A DNA stretch of 64,000 nt from Lachnospiraceae bacterium (lineage in GTDB: Bacteria; Bacillota; Clostridia; Lachnospirales; Lachnospiraceae). Positions 25,568-33,585 of the stretch are shown here, piece after piece. The position numbers and the translations under genes are program-made. Location: positions 1 to 64,000 of the forward strand of contig JAAWCE010000073.1 in the NCBI GenBank assembly GCA_022793065.1. The letters run 5' to 3'. How positions within the stretch are numbered: the stretch's first letter is position 1; every line of letters starts with the position of its first letter. The notes beneath the pieces are model-generated. The model saw only the letters and a list, made by a program, of their open reading frames with translations. It was not told where the DNA came from and made no database searches.

Positions 25568-26470
25568 ATGGCAGCAGAAAGAAAAAATCCCATGAGTAAA
25601 GCCCTGGTGCGCAGGGAAACGATAACCGGATATGCGTTTATGCTTCCCAGTCTGGTTTTCTTTTTGGGGTTTGTTATTTATCCAATGGTTCAATGTGTGT
25701 TCACCAGCTTTTTTGATGCTACGATGAATCGGGAAGATATATTTATTGGGGTGGCAAACTATACGGAATTGTTTCAAGATAGTGTGTTCCTGGGAGCGCT
25801 GTGGAATACGGCGGTGATTGTAATTGTTTCCGTACCGGTGGTTTGCATCTTTTCTTTGTGGGTAAGTTCCGTAATATATAACTTAAGGGGTGCGGCATGT
25901 TCTGCGTTCAGGTGTATCTTTTATCTGCCGGTGGTAACAGGTTCCGTTGCCGTTACGGTAGTGTGGAAATGGATGTTTAATAATTACTATGGTATTTTTA
26001 ATTATGTGGGAACCAGCACAGGGCTTTTGGATAAAAATATCAACTGGCTGGGGGACGAAAAGTATGCGCTGGGATGTATTATACTGATTCTGTTGACCAC
26101 ATCGGTAGGGCAGCCAATTGTGCTATATGTATCAGCACTGAATAATGTGGATCAGTCTCTTGTAGAGGCGGCTGAAGTGGATGGAGCTACAAAGTTTCAA
26201 TGTTTTTGGCGGATAAAATGGCCTCAGATTATGCCAACTACATTGTATATCCTTGTAATTACTACGATTAACAGCTTCCAGTGCTTTGCGCTGATTCAGT
26301 TGTTGACCAGCGGCGGACCCAACCATAGTACGGACACCATTATGTACTATATTTATTACAATGCGTTTAAACTGTACCGCTATGGATACGGTAATGCAAT
26401 GGGCGTTGTCCTTGCCGTTATTATAGCAGTCCTTTCCGCTGTGCAGTTCAAACTGGCCAAGAGAGATTAG
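25568..26470 (+). CDS. Sugar ABC transporter permease, MalF-like
   Basis: 300 residues with six membrane helices. It begins at 25568 after GGAAGGAGGAATCC. The cytoplasmic EAA loop reads VEAAEVDGATKFQCFWRIKWP, here containing the conserved EAA---G pattern that contacts the ATPase. It pairs with the next permease, 17 bp downstream, to form the channel for the sugar delivered by the lipoprotein. The N-terminal segment (RRETITGYAFMLPSLVFF) is typical of the MalF/UgpA side of such pairs. Confidence 0.92.
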   Translation: MAAERKNPMSKALVRRETITGYAFMLPSLVFFLGFVIYPMVQCVFTSFFDATMNREDIFIGVANYTELFQDSVFLGALWNTAVIVIVSVPVVCIFSLWVSSVIYNLRGAACSAFRCIFYLPVVTGSVAVTVVWKWMFNNYYGIFNYVGTSTGLLDKNINWLGDEKYALGCIILILLTTSVGQPIVLYVSALNNVDQSLVEAAEVDGATKFQCFWRIKWPQIMPTTLYILVITTINSFQCFALIQLLTSGGPNHSTDTIMYYIYYNAFKLYRYGYGNAMGVVLAVIIAVLSAVQFKLAKRD

Positions 26471-26486
26471 GGAAGGGGGAAATGAT

Positions 26487-27392
26487 ATGAAACACAAGAA
26501 ATTCAATCGTTCTGCATGTTATAAGATTCTGTCGGTGGCTGTTATTACGATTTTGGCCATTTTGTTTGCCTTTCCTCTCTATTGGATTGTGACCGGTTCA
26601 TTTAAGACTTCTGCAGCAATTAATGCCACAACGCCTCAGTGGTGGCCCCAGGAGTGGGTATTGGAAAATTATCAAAAATTGTTCAGCAGACAGTTTGCGC
26701 CTCTGTGGGAAATACATATTCCGTTTACGGACGTTCAGTTTGCGGGGCCTGAGGTGCCGGCGGCTATTCGATGGCTGTTGAACACGGTGTTTATGGCGGT
26801 AGCAGCCATGCTGCTTACTTGTGTTACGGCGGCTATGGCAGGTTATGCTTTGGCAAAAAAGCGTTTTATTGGACGCACGGTGGTTTTTTCACTGATTGTA
26901 TGTGCAATGGCGCTGCCAAAGCAGGTAATTTTGATTCCCTTGCTGCGTGAGATGGCGGCTTTAGAATTGTATAATACCATATGGGCGGTCATTTTCCCCA
27001 TTGTAGGCTGGCCGTTCGGCGTGTTCCTGATGAAGCAGTTTTCAGAAGGAATTCCAGGAGAGATGATGGAAGCTGCGAAGATTGACGGGGCCGGAGAGTG
27101 GAAGACATTCTATACCATTGCTTTGCCTTTGATTAAACCAGGTATCGGGGCGCTGGCAATTTTCACGTTTATTAATTCATGGAATGATTACTTTATGCAG
27201 TTGATTATGCTGACCAGCACAAAGAATCTGACCATTCCACTCGGTATTGCGAAACTTCAGGCGGAAAATGCTATGGATTTCGGTTTGATTATGGCCGGCG
27301 CGTCGCTGGCAGCGATTCCCATTATCATTATCTTCCTGATTTTCCAGAAATACTTTACAAAGGGGATTACCATGGGGGCTGTAAAGGGATAG
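26487..27392 (+). CDS. Sugar ABC transporter permease, MalG-like
   Basis: 301 residues, six membrane helices. The first segment ends FPLYWIVTGSFKTSAAINA, characteristic of the MalG/UgpE class. The EAA loop reads MEAAKIDGAGEWKTFYTIAL, and the C-terminus KYFTKGITMGAVKG is the standard ending of the family. Its ribosome binding site (GGAAGGGGG) lies in the 16-bp gap after the first permease. It is followed after 46 bp by the YhcH-like gene. Confidence 0.92.
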   Translation: MKHKKFNRSACYKILSVAVITILAILFAFPLYWIVTGSFKTSAAINATTPQWWPQEWVLENYQKLFSRQFAPLWEIHIPFTDVQFAGPEVPAAIRWLLNTVFMAVAAMLLTCVTAAMAGYALAKKRFIGRTVVFSLIVCAMALPKQVILIPLLREMAALELYNTIWAVIFPIVGWPFGVFLMKQFSEGIPGEMMEAAKIDGAGEWKTFYTIALPLIKPGIGALAIFTFINSWNDYFMQLIMLTSTKNLTIPLGIAKLQAENAMDFGLIMAGASLAAIPIIIIFLIFQKYFTKGITMGAVKG

Positions 27393-27438
27393 TTCAGGAA
27401 GACATTGAAGAGAAGGTACTGGAATAGGAGGTGCAGCA

Positions 27439-27891
27439 TTGATTTACACTGAAATCAGTAGTATTGGGCGGTATCGCGGCATAGGAGAATATCTGGATAA
27501 GGCATTTGATTATCTTGCGACACATGCTTTAAAGGATATGGAAGCGGGGCACTATGAGATAGATGGTAAAATGGTGTATTTGAATGTGCTGGAGTATGAA
27601 ACCATTGCTGAGGAAGGGGCATTTTTTGAAGCCCATGGGAAATATGCCGATATTCAAATTGCGTTGGAGGGAGAGGAACTGGTTGGCGTTTCAGAACTGG
27701 CAAGGGTTACAGTAAAAACCTTTGACGAAGAAGCGGATTTGTATGAAGTGGAAGGGCCTGTGGAGCATTATATCAAATTGATACCGGGTAAGGTGCTGAT
27801 AGTTATGCCTGGAGATGCTCACAAGTTGAAACTGGCCCCAAAGCAGCCTTCCAAAGTAAAAAAGGCAGTTGTAAAAGTGTATATCGGATAG
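27439..27891 (+). CDS. YhcH/YjgK/YiaL family protein (NanQ-like)
   Basis: 150 residues of the DUF386 cupin family: KDMEAGHYEIDGKMVYLN near residues 33-50, FFEAHGKYADIQIALEGEE near 57-75 with the conserved His and Asp, and MPGDAHKLKLA near 118-128. Members found in nan operons act as sialate or ManNAc anomerases, speeding ring opening before NanA. The start codon is TTG at 27439, preceded by AGGAGGTG. The position between transporter and nanA fits this role. The sugar specificity is inferred from context. Confidence 0.85.
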   Translation: MIYTEISSIGRYRGIGEYLDKAFDYLATHALKDMEAGHYEIDGKMVYLNVLEYETIAEEGAFFEAHGKYADIQIALEGEELVGVSELARVTVKTFDEEADLYEVEGPVEHYIKLIPGKVLIVMPGDAHKLKLAPKQPSKVKKAVVKVYIG

Positions 27892-27944
27892 GCATATAAA
27901 ACCCTTTCCGAAAAAGGTATGGAAGGGGAGAGGAGGTTATAGAG

Positions 27945-28868
27945 ATGAGAGATATGAAAAAGTATCAGGGAATTATTCCGGCATTTTATGCGTGCTATAA
28001 CGGCAAGGGCGAGGTAGACGGGGAGCGTGTGGAAATGCTGGCCCGTTATATGGTGGAGAAGAAAGTGAAAGGGGTCTATGTGGGCGGTTCGTCGGGAGAA
28101 TGTATCTATCAGACAGTGGATGATAGAAAACGCACCCTGGAGCATGTGATGCGGGTAGCGGGGGATAAGCTGACGGTTATTGCTCATGTGGCTTGCAACA
28201 ATACAGCGGAAAGCAGAGAGCTTGCCGCTCATGCCCAAAGTCTGGGCGTGGATGCCATTGCCGCCATACCTCCGATTTATTTCCATCTGCCGGAATATGC
28301 GATTGCAGAGTACTGGAACGATATTTCCGACGCGGCTCCGGATACGGATTTTATTATCTATAATATCCCTCAGTTGGCGGGAGTGGCGTTGACCATGCCG
28401 TTGTTCCGAGAGATGAGAAAGAATCCCAGAGTGATTGCAGTAAAAAATAGTTCTATGCCCACACAGGATATTCAAATGTTCAAAGCGGAAGGCGGAGAAG
28501 GATTTGTAGTCTTGAACGGTCCGGATGAACAGCTTGTGTCAGGACTTGCCATTGGGGCAGACGGCGGAATTGGCGGTACTTATGGTGTGATGCCGGAACT
28601 TTATCTGAAAATAAAGGAACTGATGGATGTGGGGAAGGTGGAAGAGGCACAGAAGATACAATATGCAGCCAATGAGATAATATACGGAATGTGTGCTTGT
28701 CATGGAAATCTGTATGCCGTGATAAAAGAAATCTTGCGTATCCGCCAGGGACTGGACATCGGAAGTGTTCGTAAACCCTTGCCGGCGCTGCTTCCCGAAG
28801 ATATGGAGCAGGTGAAGAAATGCGCTCAAATGGTGGATAAGGCAATGGAGATGTATATAAAAGCATAG
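27945..28868 (+). CDS. nanA: N-acetylneuraminate lyase (DHDPS/NAL family)
   Basis: 307 residues, a class I aldolase TIM barrel. It shows VYVGGSSGECIYQT (pyruvate-carboxylate GSSGE loop near residue 48), the catalytic Tyr in FIIYNIPQLAG and the Schiff-base Lys in VIAVKNSSMPTQD. The family also contains dihydrodipicolinate synthase and other keto-acid lyases. The GGSSGE and AVKNSS signatures and the nan context favour sialate lyase, which splits Neu5Ac to ManNAc and pyruvate. GGAGAGGAGG precedes the ATG. A 370-base gap with a duplicated element follows. Confidence 0.9.
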   Translation: MRDMKKYQGIIPAFYACYNGKGEVDGERVEMLARYMVEKKVKGVYVGGSSGECIYQTVDDRKRTLEHVMRVAGDKLTVIAHVACNNTAESRELAAHAQSLGVDAIAAIPPIYFHLPEYAIAEYWNDISDAAPDTDFIIYNIPQLAGVALTMPLFREMRKNPRVIAVKNSSMPTQDIQMFKAEGGEGFVVLNGPDEQLVSGLAIGADGGIGGTYGVMPELYLKIKELMDVGKVEEAQKIQYAANEIIYGMCACHGNLYAVIKEILRIRQGLDIGSVRKPLPALLPEDMEQVKKCAQMVDKAMEMYIKA

Positions 28869-28943
28869 GATGAGACATAACTTTGGGACTTATGCGGCGT
28901 GAAAAACAGCATCCACAGGGAAGCATCCAGGAGAAAAACGGGT

Positions 28944-29049
28944 GCACGAGAGCAAATTTCATGAGATGACTTAGGAATGAAATTTGTCTCTCCTGTGTGT
29001 GCGCCGAAAGAACTTCACCCTTTAGTGCCGTCGCGCAGCGACTTAAAAA
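28944..29049. repeat. Duplicated structured element, copy 1
   Basis: 106 bp, from GCACGAGAGC to GCGACTTAAAA, identical to copy 2 except for one extra A in GAAAATTTG. Inside, GAGAGCAAATTTCAT can pair with ATGAAAATTTGTCTCTC and GTCGC with GCGAC (loop GCA), giving two adjacent hairpins. It does not encode protein. Confidence 0.9.
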
Positions 29050-29117
29050 TCGTCCGGCTAAGAAATGTCAAACCATTTATTAAAAATGTTTTGCTGGACA
29101 GGTGAGGTTGTGAAGGC

Positions 29118-29222
29118 GCACGAGAGCAAATTTCATGAGATGACTTAGGAATGAAATTTGTCTCTCCTGTGTGTGCGCCGAAAGAACTTCACCCTTTAGT
29201 GCCGTCGCGCAGCGACTTAAAA
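29118..29222. repeat. Duplicated structured element, copy 2
   Basis: 105 bp, one base shorter than copy 1, from which it is separated by 68 bp. With flanking bases, GGCGCAC at 29115-29121 also pairs with GTGCGCC, lengthening the first stem to an imperfect 65-base hairpin. The repeat ends at the AGGAGG ribosome binding site of nanE, so its structure could affect nanE translation. Confidence 0.9.
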
Positions 29223-29237
29223 TAGGAGGAAACCGAG

Positions 29238-29948
29238 TTGAAGAAAGAGGAATTGTTTGAGCGGATTAAGGGAAAGATAATTGTATCCTGTCAGGCAGTG
29301 AAAGGCGAGCCTTTGTATGTGGAAGAAAAATCCATTATGTATCTGATGGCCAGAGCGGCCAAACAGGCGGGTACGCCGGCTATCCGTACCAGCAGTATCC
29401 GAGATGTCATCGCGATCAAGGAAGAGACAGGACTTCCTGTAATTGGGTTAATCAAGGTACAATATGAAGGTTTTGAAAGTTATATTACGCCTACCATGAA
29501 GGAAGTGGATGAACTAGTTGAAGCAAAAGCGGATGTGATTGCTTTGGATTGTACTGCCCAGAAGCGGGGAGACGGCAAAAGTATCAGCGAATTTATTACA
29601 GAGGTTCGGGAAAAGTATCCCGAAGCAATTTTGATGGCGGATATTTCTACTTACGAAGAAGGGGTCAATGCCTGGAAATTGGGGATGGATATTGTGGGAA
29701 CTACTATGAGCGGATATACGCCCTATACCACTAAAACAGATGGCCCTGATTATGAGCTGGTAAGACGGTTGGCAGAGACTGTGGATGTTCCTGTAATTGG
29801 AGAAGGAAGGGTGCACAGTCCGGAACAGGCGGTGGAGATGCTGAAGACAGGCGCTCATGCAGTGGTAGTGGGAGGCGCTATTACTAGGCCGTTGGAAATT
29901 GCACAGCGTTTTATGAAGGCGGTAGAAATGAGTAATGAGCTTGTGTAG
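29238..29948 (+). CDS. nanE: N-acetylmannosamine-6-phosphate 2-epimerase
   Basis: 236 residues, a ribulose-phosphate-binding barrel. It shows KGKIIVSCQAVKGEPL at the start, IALDCTAQKRGDGKS near residue 98, the phosphate-binding GEGRVHSPEQAVEML and GAHAVVVGGAITRP near the end. It converts ManNAc-6-P to GlcNAc-6-P, linking the ROK kinase to NagA. TTG is the likely start, eight bases after AGGAGG. The 370-base gap from nanA holds a duplicated structured element. SGNH follows after 16 bp. Confidence 0.93.
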   Translation: MKKEELFERIKGKIIVSCQAVKGEPLYVEEKSIMYLMARAAKQAGTPAIRTSSIRDVIAIKEETGLPVIGLIKVQYEGFESYITPTMKEVDELVEAKADVIALDCTAQKRGDGKSISEFITEVREKYPEAILMADISTYEEGVNAWKLGMDIVGTTMSGYTPYTTKTDGPDYELVRRLAETVDVPVIGEGRVHSPEQAVEMLKTGAHAVVVGGAITRPLEIAQRFMKAVEMSNELV

Positions 29949-29964
29949 CGGAATGTGAGGAAAG

Positions 29965-30621
29965 ATGAAAAGACATATTGTATGTTTTGGAGATTCTAAT
30001 ACCCATGGTTATTGCGCCATGACAGGGGGACGTTTCGATGAAACGCAAAGATGGTGCCATCTTCTTCAGGAAAAGCTGGGAGATGATTTTCTTGTGTTGG
30101 AGGAAGGATTGAGCGGACGTACCACTTGTTTTGAAGACCCGATTCATGAGGGATTATCCGGCCTAGCCTATATTTATCCTTGCTTAATGAGTCATGAACC
30201 GGTGGACTTATTGATTATTATGCTGGGAACCAATGACACAAAAGAGAGGTTCGGCGCATCGGCGGCCTGTATTGCATTGGGATTGAAAAGACTGATTGCC
30301 AAAGCCATTGCCACTACGGATTGCTGGAGGGATGGGAAGGCGTCTATTCTGATAGTGACCCCGCAGAATATCGACAGACAGTATATGAAGACAGAGATAG
30401 CCGCTACCATGGGGCGGGGATGCGCGGAAAAGTCGGAAGGACTGGCAGAGGAATATAAAAAAATAGCCCAGCTTACCGGTTGTTATTATTTGGACGCCAA
30501 TGAGTTTGTCACAGCCCAGCCAAATGATATTGATTATATGCACCTGACGGCAGAAGGCCACAGACAATTGGCGGAGGGGCTTACTGATAAGATCAGGGAG
30601 ATTTTTTCGGAAGACCAATGA
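29965..30621 (+). CDS. SGNH/GDSL hydrolase, possible sialate O-acetylesterase
   Basis: 218 residues with the four SGNH blocks: nucleophile FGDSNTHG (block I), the block II Gly region GLSGRTT, block III Asn in MLGTNDTKERFG, and the catalytic Asp-His in DIDYMHLTAEGH. There is no signal peptide, so it acts in the cytoplasm. As last gene of the nan operon it plausibly removes O-acetyl groups from imported sialic acid so NanA can cleave it. Arylesterase or lipase activity cannot be excluded. A strong terminator follows. Confidence 0.82.
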   Translation: MKRHIVCFGDSNTHGYCAMTGGRFDETQRWCHLLQEKLGDDFLVLEEGLSGRTTCFEDPIHEGLSGLAYIYPCLMSHEPVDLLIIMLGTNDTKERFGASAACIALGLKRLIAKAIATTDCWRDGKASILIVTPQNIDRQYMKTEIAATMGRGCAEKSEGLAEEYKKIAQLTGCYYLDANEFVTAQPNDIDYMHLTAEGHRQLAEGLTDKIREIFSEDQ

Positions 30622-30655
30622 TGGGAAAGCTGAAAAATGAAATTGGATAAGGGAT

Positions 30656-30694
30656 AAAAAGCTATCGGTAACAGTACAGTTCCGATAGCTTTTT
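30656..30694. terminator. Bidirectional intrinsic terminator after the nan operon
   Basis: AAAAAGCTATCGG and CCGATAGCTTTTT form a perfect 13-bp stem around a 13-base loop. T runs occur on both strands, so it can end both the nan operon and the convergent HTH-repeat gene. Confidence 0.92.
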
Positions 30695-30746
30695 ATAATA
30701 TGTCAAGGATAATGTGCAGAGAACAGGCGCGGTTTCCGGCCAATGA

Positions 30747-31934
30747 TTAAAGGTAGGGAGCAAGGTTTTTTAAAGCGTCTAGGTTTTTGGCTTGTATCAG
30801 GTGATGTGCAAGCTGCTTTAATGTGTCATGGCTTAAATATGGCGCCAGCTCATGTATGTGGTTCATGTGCTTATGGGGGTCTGCCTGTAGTACTATTTTG
30901 TCCAGAGTATCCTCGTTCAAATAAGGGGCTAAAGAAACCCATTTGGGCAGAATATTCATATGGAGCTTATTGGTGGCCAGTTTGTCCAGCGTGTCATCGG
31001 CCAGGTAAGGGGCCAGAGCCAAAATGCCATCCATATCTCCCGGTAATTCTGCCCGCTGTATCATAGTATCCAAACATTCCTCACTCAGATAAGATGCCAG
31101 GGGAATTAATTCGTACAGGGTATCTATCTGTAAATGGTCTGTAACAAGAGTGGTCAGGGTGTCTTCGCTGAGGTAGTTGGTCAGAGGAAGCAGGTCCGAT
31201 ACTTTGTCAATATGGAGTTTCTCCATAACCAGCCTGTCTAAAGTATCTTCGCTCAGGTAGGGCCCAATGGTCAGGATGTCTTCTGTTTCTACCTTTATAT
31301 TATCCTGAAAGACGATTGTCTCCAGGACATCTTCGCTCAAATAAAATACCAAATCGTTCAGCTCGCAAAGCCTGTTCACATGAAGTTCTTTTATAAGAAG
31401 GTTCAGGTATTCATCATCCAAGTAGGGTGCCAATGGAACCAAATCCTTTGGACGAAAGCCGTTTCCATTTTCGCAGAATTTTTCATCTACTAATTTTTCT
31501 ATTCTGGCTGGCGGAAGGAGAGGCGCAACTGTTTGAATTTCTTCTATTGTAATGGGCGCGGTACTGCAGATGGTGTCCAAATCGTTGTCTGCAGACTCCA
31601 TGCCGGGAATATCCTCTGCAATGTGGCTGTTGGCAGCCTCAGGAAGATTGACAGTATGCGTAACATCGCAGGCTGGCGTAATCGGAGCAGAATCAGCGGT
31701 ATCCACAGAGATAATTTTATGCAGTGTCCGGGTGGCGTCATCTGAACCTAAAAGTTCTTCTAAGGTAATATGCAAAATTCCGCAAAGCTGTTCCAGTTTA
31801 GAGATATCCGGCATGGAATTTCCGCGTTCCCAGTTGGAAACGGCCTGGTAGCTGACTTCCATAGCATCGGCCAGGTTCATTTGTGTCATATTTTGTGCAA
31901 TTCTTGCCTCTTTAATTTTTCGTGCTGTTTTCAT
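30747..31934 (-). CDS. XRE-family regulator with 28-residue helical repeats
   Basis: About 395 residues. The first 65 form a Cro/CI helix-turn-helix (MTQMNLADAMEVSYQAVSNWE). An acidic linker covers about 70-140. The rest is a run of roughly eight repeats of 28 residues with the core APYLSEDTLDKLV, for example GPYLSEDTLDRLV, TNYLSEDTLTTLV, APYLADDTLDKLA and APYLNEDTLDKIV. The chain ends in mid-repeat at NLAPYL. The repeats should stack as an alpha-solenoid. Similar HTH-plus-repeat proteins occur in Lachnospiraceae without known function as far as I know. The start may be either ATG at 31946 or 31934. It appears monocistronic, with a promoter in the 400-bp region shared with galK. Confidence 0.8.
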   Translation of the reverse strand: MKTARKIKEARIAQNMTQMNLADAMEVSYQAVSNWERGNSMPDISKLEQLCGILHITLEELLGSDDATRTLHKIISVDTADSAPITPACDVTHTVNLPEAANSHIAEDIPGMESADNDLDTICSTAPITIEEIQTVAPLLPPARIEKLVDEKFCENGNGFRPKDLVPLAPYLDDEYLNLLIKELHVNRLCELNDLVFYLSEDVLETIVFQDNIKVETEDILTIGPYLSEDTLDRLVMEKLHIDKVSDLLPLTNYLSEDTLTTLVTDHLQIDTLYELIPLASYLSEECLDTMIQRAELPGDMDGILALAPYLADDTLDKLATNKLHMNILPKWVSLAPYLNEDTLDKIVLQADPHKHMNHIHELAPYLSHDTLKQLAHHLIQAKNLDALKNLAPYL

Positions 31935-31946
31935 AGTGTTAAACAT

Positions 31947-32378
31947 AGTATTCTCCTGTTTAAAGTTCTAATCTCTAATTTTTTCTTGACAGTTCTTAGC
32001 TGGACTATCATAGCAGTGTATTACTTTTACATGTGGGACTGATTTTTTGGCTGCAGTCAGTGTGCCGGGCACAATCATAGTATATACGATTTTGACCACG
32101 TATGGAATAAAGAATTGCTTGAGTTCAGGTTTGTCCGGAATAAACAATGTCATAGGCTGTATTTCAGGGGACTAAAGCATTGCTTGAGTTAACATTTTGA
32201 CAGGTTCAAAAAACAAATACATGTAGCAATTTATTTGGAGTGTCCTATATAATAAAAGTATATTTATCGTGGGGTATTTTCCTGATGTCCTGGAAGAGGG
32301 CGGGAAAGAAAACGTAAGGAATCGTCATATGATAATTGATATGTTTGAGCGTCAGCAGCGCTCAGGAATGGAGGGTGT
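31947..32378. other. Divergent regulatory region between the HTH-repeat gene and galK
   Basis: 430 bases without a gene. ATTGCTTGAGTT occurs twice (32114-32125 and 32179-32190, 65 bp apart). A TTGACA at 32197-32202 lacks a good -10 at the right distance, while a TATAAT at 32248-32253 lacks a good -35, so galK may need an activator. TGAGCG-N7-CGCTCA (32346-32364) forms a small hairpin just before the galK ribosome binding site GGAGGG. Confidence 0.5.
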
Positions 32379-33542
32379 ATGAAAGATAGGATAATGGAAC
32401 GATTTACGGAAGTATTTGGAGCCGGGGAAGGGGTAAAAGTATATTTTGCCCCTGGGCGTGTGAATCTGATTGGAGAACATACTGACTATAATGGAGGGCA
32501 TGTATTTCCGTGTGCGCTGACCATCGGCACATATGGAGCCGCACGTAGGAGGACGGATCATAAGCTTCGGTTTTATTCCATGAATTTTGAAAAGCTGGGT
32601 GTTATTGAATCATCATTGGATGAGCTGACGGCGTCAAAGGAAGCAGGTTGGACCAATTATCCAAAGGGGGTTCTGTGGGCATTTGGCGAAAAGGGTATGA
32701 AAATTCCCTGTGGTATGGATTTGATGCTGTACGGAAATATTCCCAATGGTTCCGGTCTGTCGTCCTCTGCGTCGGTAGAGATATTGACAGGGTATATTTT
32801 AAGAGATTTCTTTGGATTTGAGGTGGATAATCAGGAGCTGGCACTCATTGGACAATATGCGGAAAATCATTTTAACAAAGTAAATTGTGGTATTATGGAT
32901 CAATTTGCAATTGCTATGGGGAAAAAAGATCATGCTATTTTCCTGGATACGGCGGATTTGTCTTATACATATGCTCCTATTGCATTGGAAGGGGCAAAAA
33001 TTGTCATTGCATGCAGTAATAAGAAACGCGGCCTGGGGGATTCAAAATATAACGAGCGGCGCAGTGAATGTGAAAAGGCGCTGGAGGAACTGCAGGCTGT
33101 GGTAAACGTAAAAAGTCTTGGGGAGTTGGACGAATGGGATTTTGAGAAATATCAGTCATCCATTGGAGATGACGTGCGCAGAAAGCGTGCGAAACATGCG
33201 GTGTATGAGAATCAGCGTACTGTCCGTGCAGTGGAAGCGTTAAAGAATCATGATGTGGCAGAGTTTGGCCAACTGATGAATGAATCTCATGTGTCTCTCA
33301 GGGATGACTATGAAGTGACTGGGATTGAGCTGGACACTCTGGTGGAAGAGGCATGGAAAGTGGAAGGCGTCATTGGTTCCAGGATGACCGGTGCAGGCTT
33401 TGGCGGCTGCACGGTAAGCATTGTGAAAGATGAGGCCATTGATACTTTTATTGCACAGGTGGGCGCGGCGTATGAGGCTAAGATCGGTTACAGGGCGGAT
33501 TTTTATGTGGTGGAAATCGGAGACGGGCCAAAGGTGCTGTAA
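32379..33542 (+). CDS. galK: Galactokinase
   Basis: 387 residues, GHMP kinase. It has the galactokinase signature GRVNLIGEHTDYNGG near residue 30, the ATP-binding motif GNIPNGSGLSSSASVEI near 118 and motif 3 MTGAGFGGCTVSIV near 340. It phosphorylates alpha-D-galactose at C1 in the Leloir pathway. The ATG follows GGAGGGTGT. It forms a two-gene operon with galT 43 bp downstream; galE is not in the window. Galactose from mucin glycans would be a fitting companion to the sialic-acid pathway nearby, which is inference. Confidence 0.96.
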   Translation: MKDRIMERFTEVFGAGEGVKVYFAPGRVNLIGEHTDYNGGHVFPCALTIGTYGAARRRTDHKLRFYSMNFEKLGVIESSLDELTASKEAGWTNYPKGVLWAFGEKGMKIPCGMDLMLYGNIPNGSGLSSSASVEILTGYILRDFFGFEVDNQELALIGQYAENHFNKVNCGIMDQFAIAMGKKDHAIFLDTADLSYTYAPIALEGAKIVIACSNKKRGLGDSKYNERRSECEKALEELQAVVNVKSLGELDEWDFEKYQSSIGDDVRRKRAKHAVYENQRTVRAVEALKNHDVAEFGQLMNESHVSLRDDYEVTGIELDTLVEEAWKVEGVIGSRMTGAGFGGCTVSIVKDEAIDTFIAQVGAAYEAKIGYRADFYVVEIGDGPKVL

Positions 33543-33585
33543 AGTATGGCGCAGTATAAGCGTGAGAAAGTGAGGGAGAAGCAGA

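Noticed and set aside
27819-28475. 218-codon minus-strand ORF over nanA
   Set aside because: Antisense shadow of the YhcH and nanA genes; rich in His, Arg and Ser as antisense ORFs usually are.
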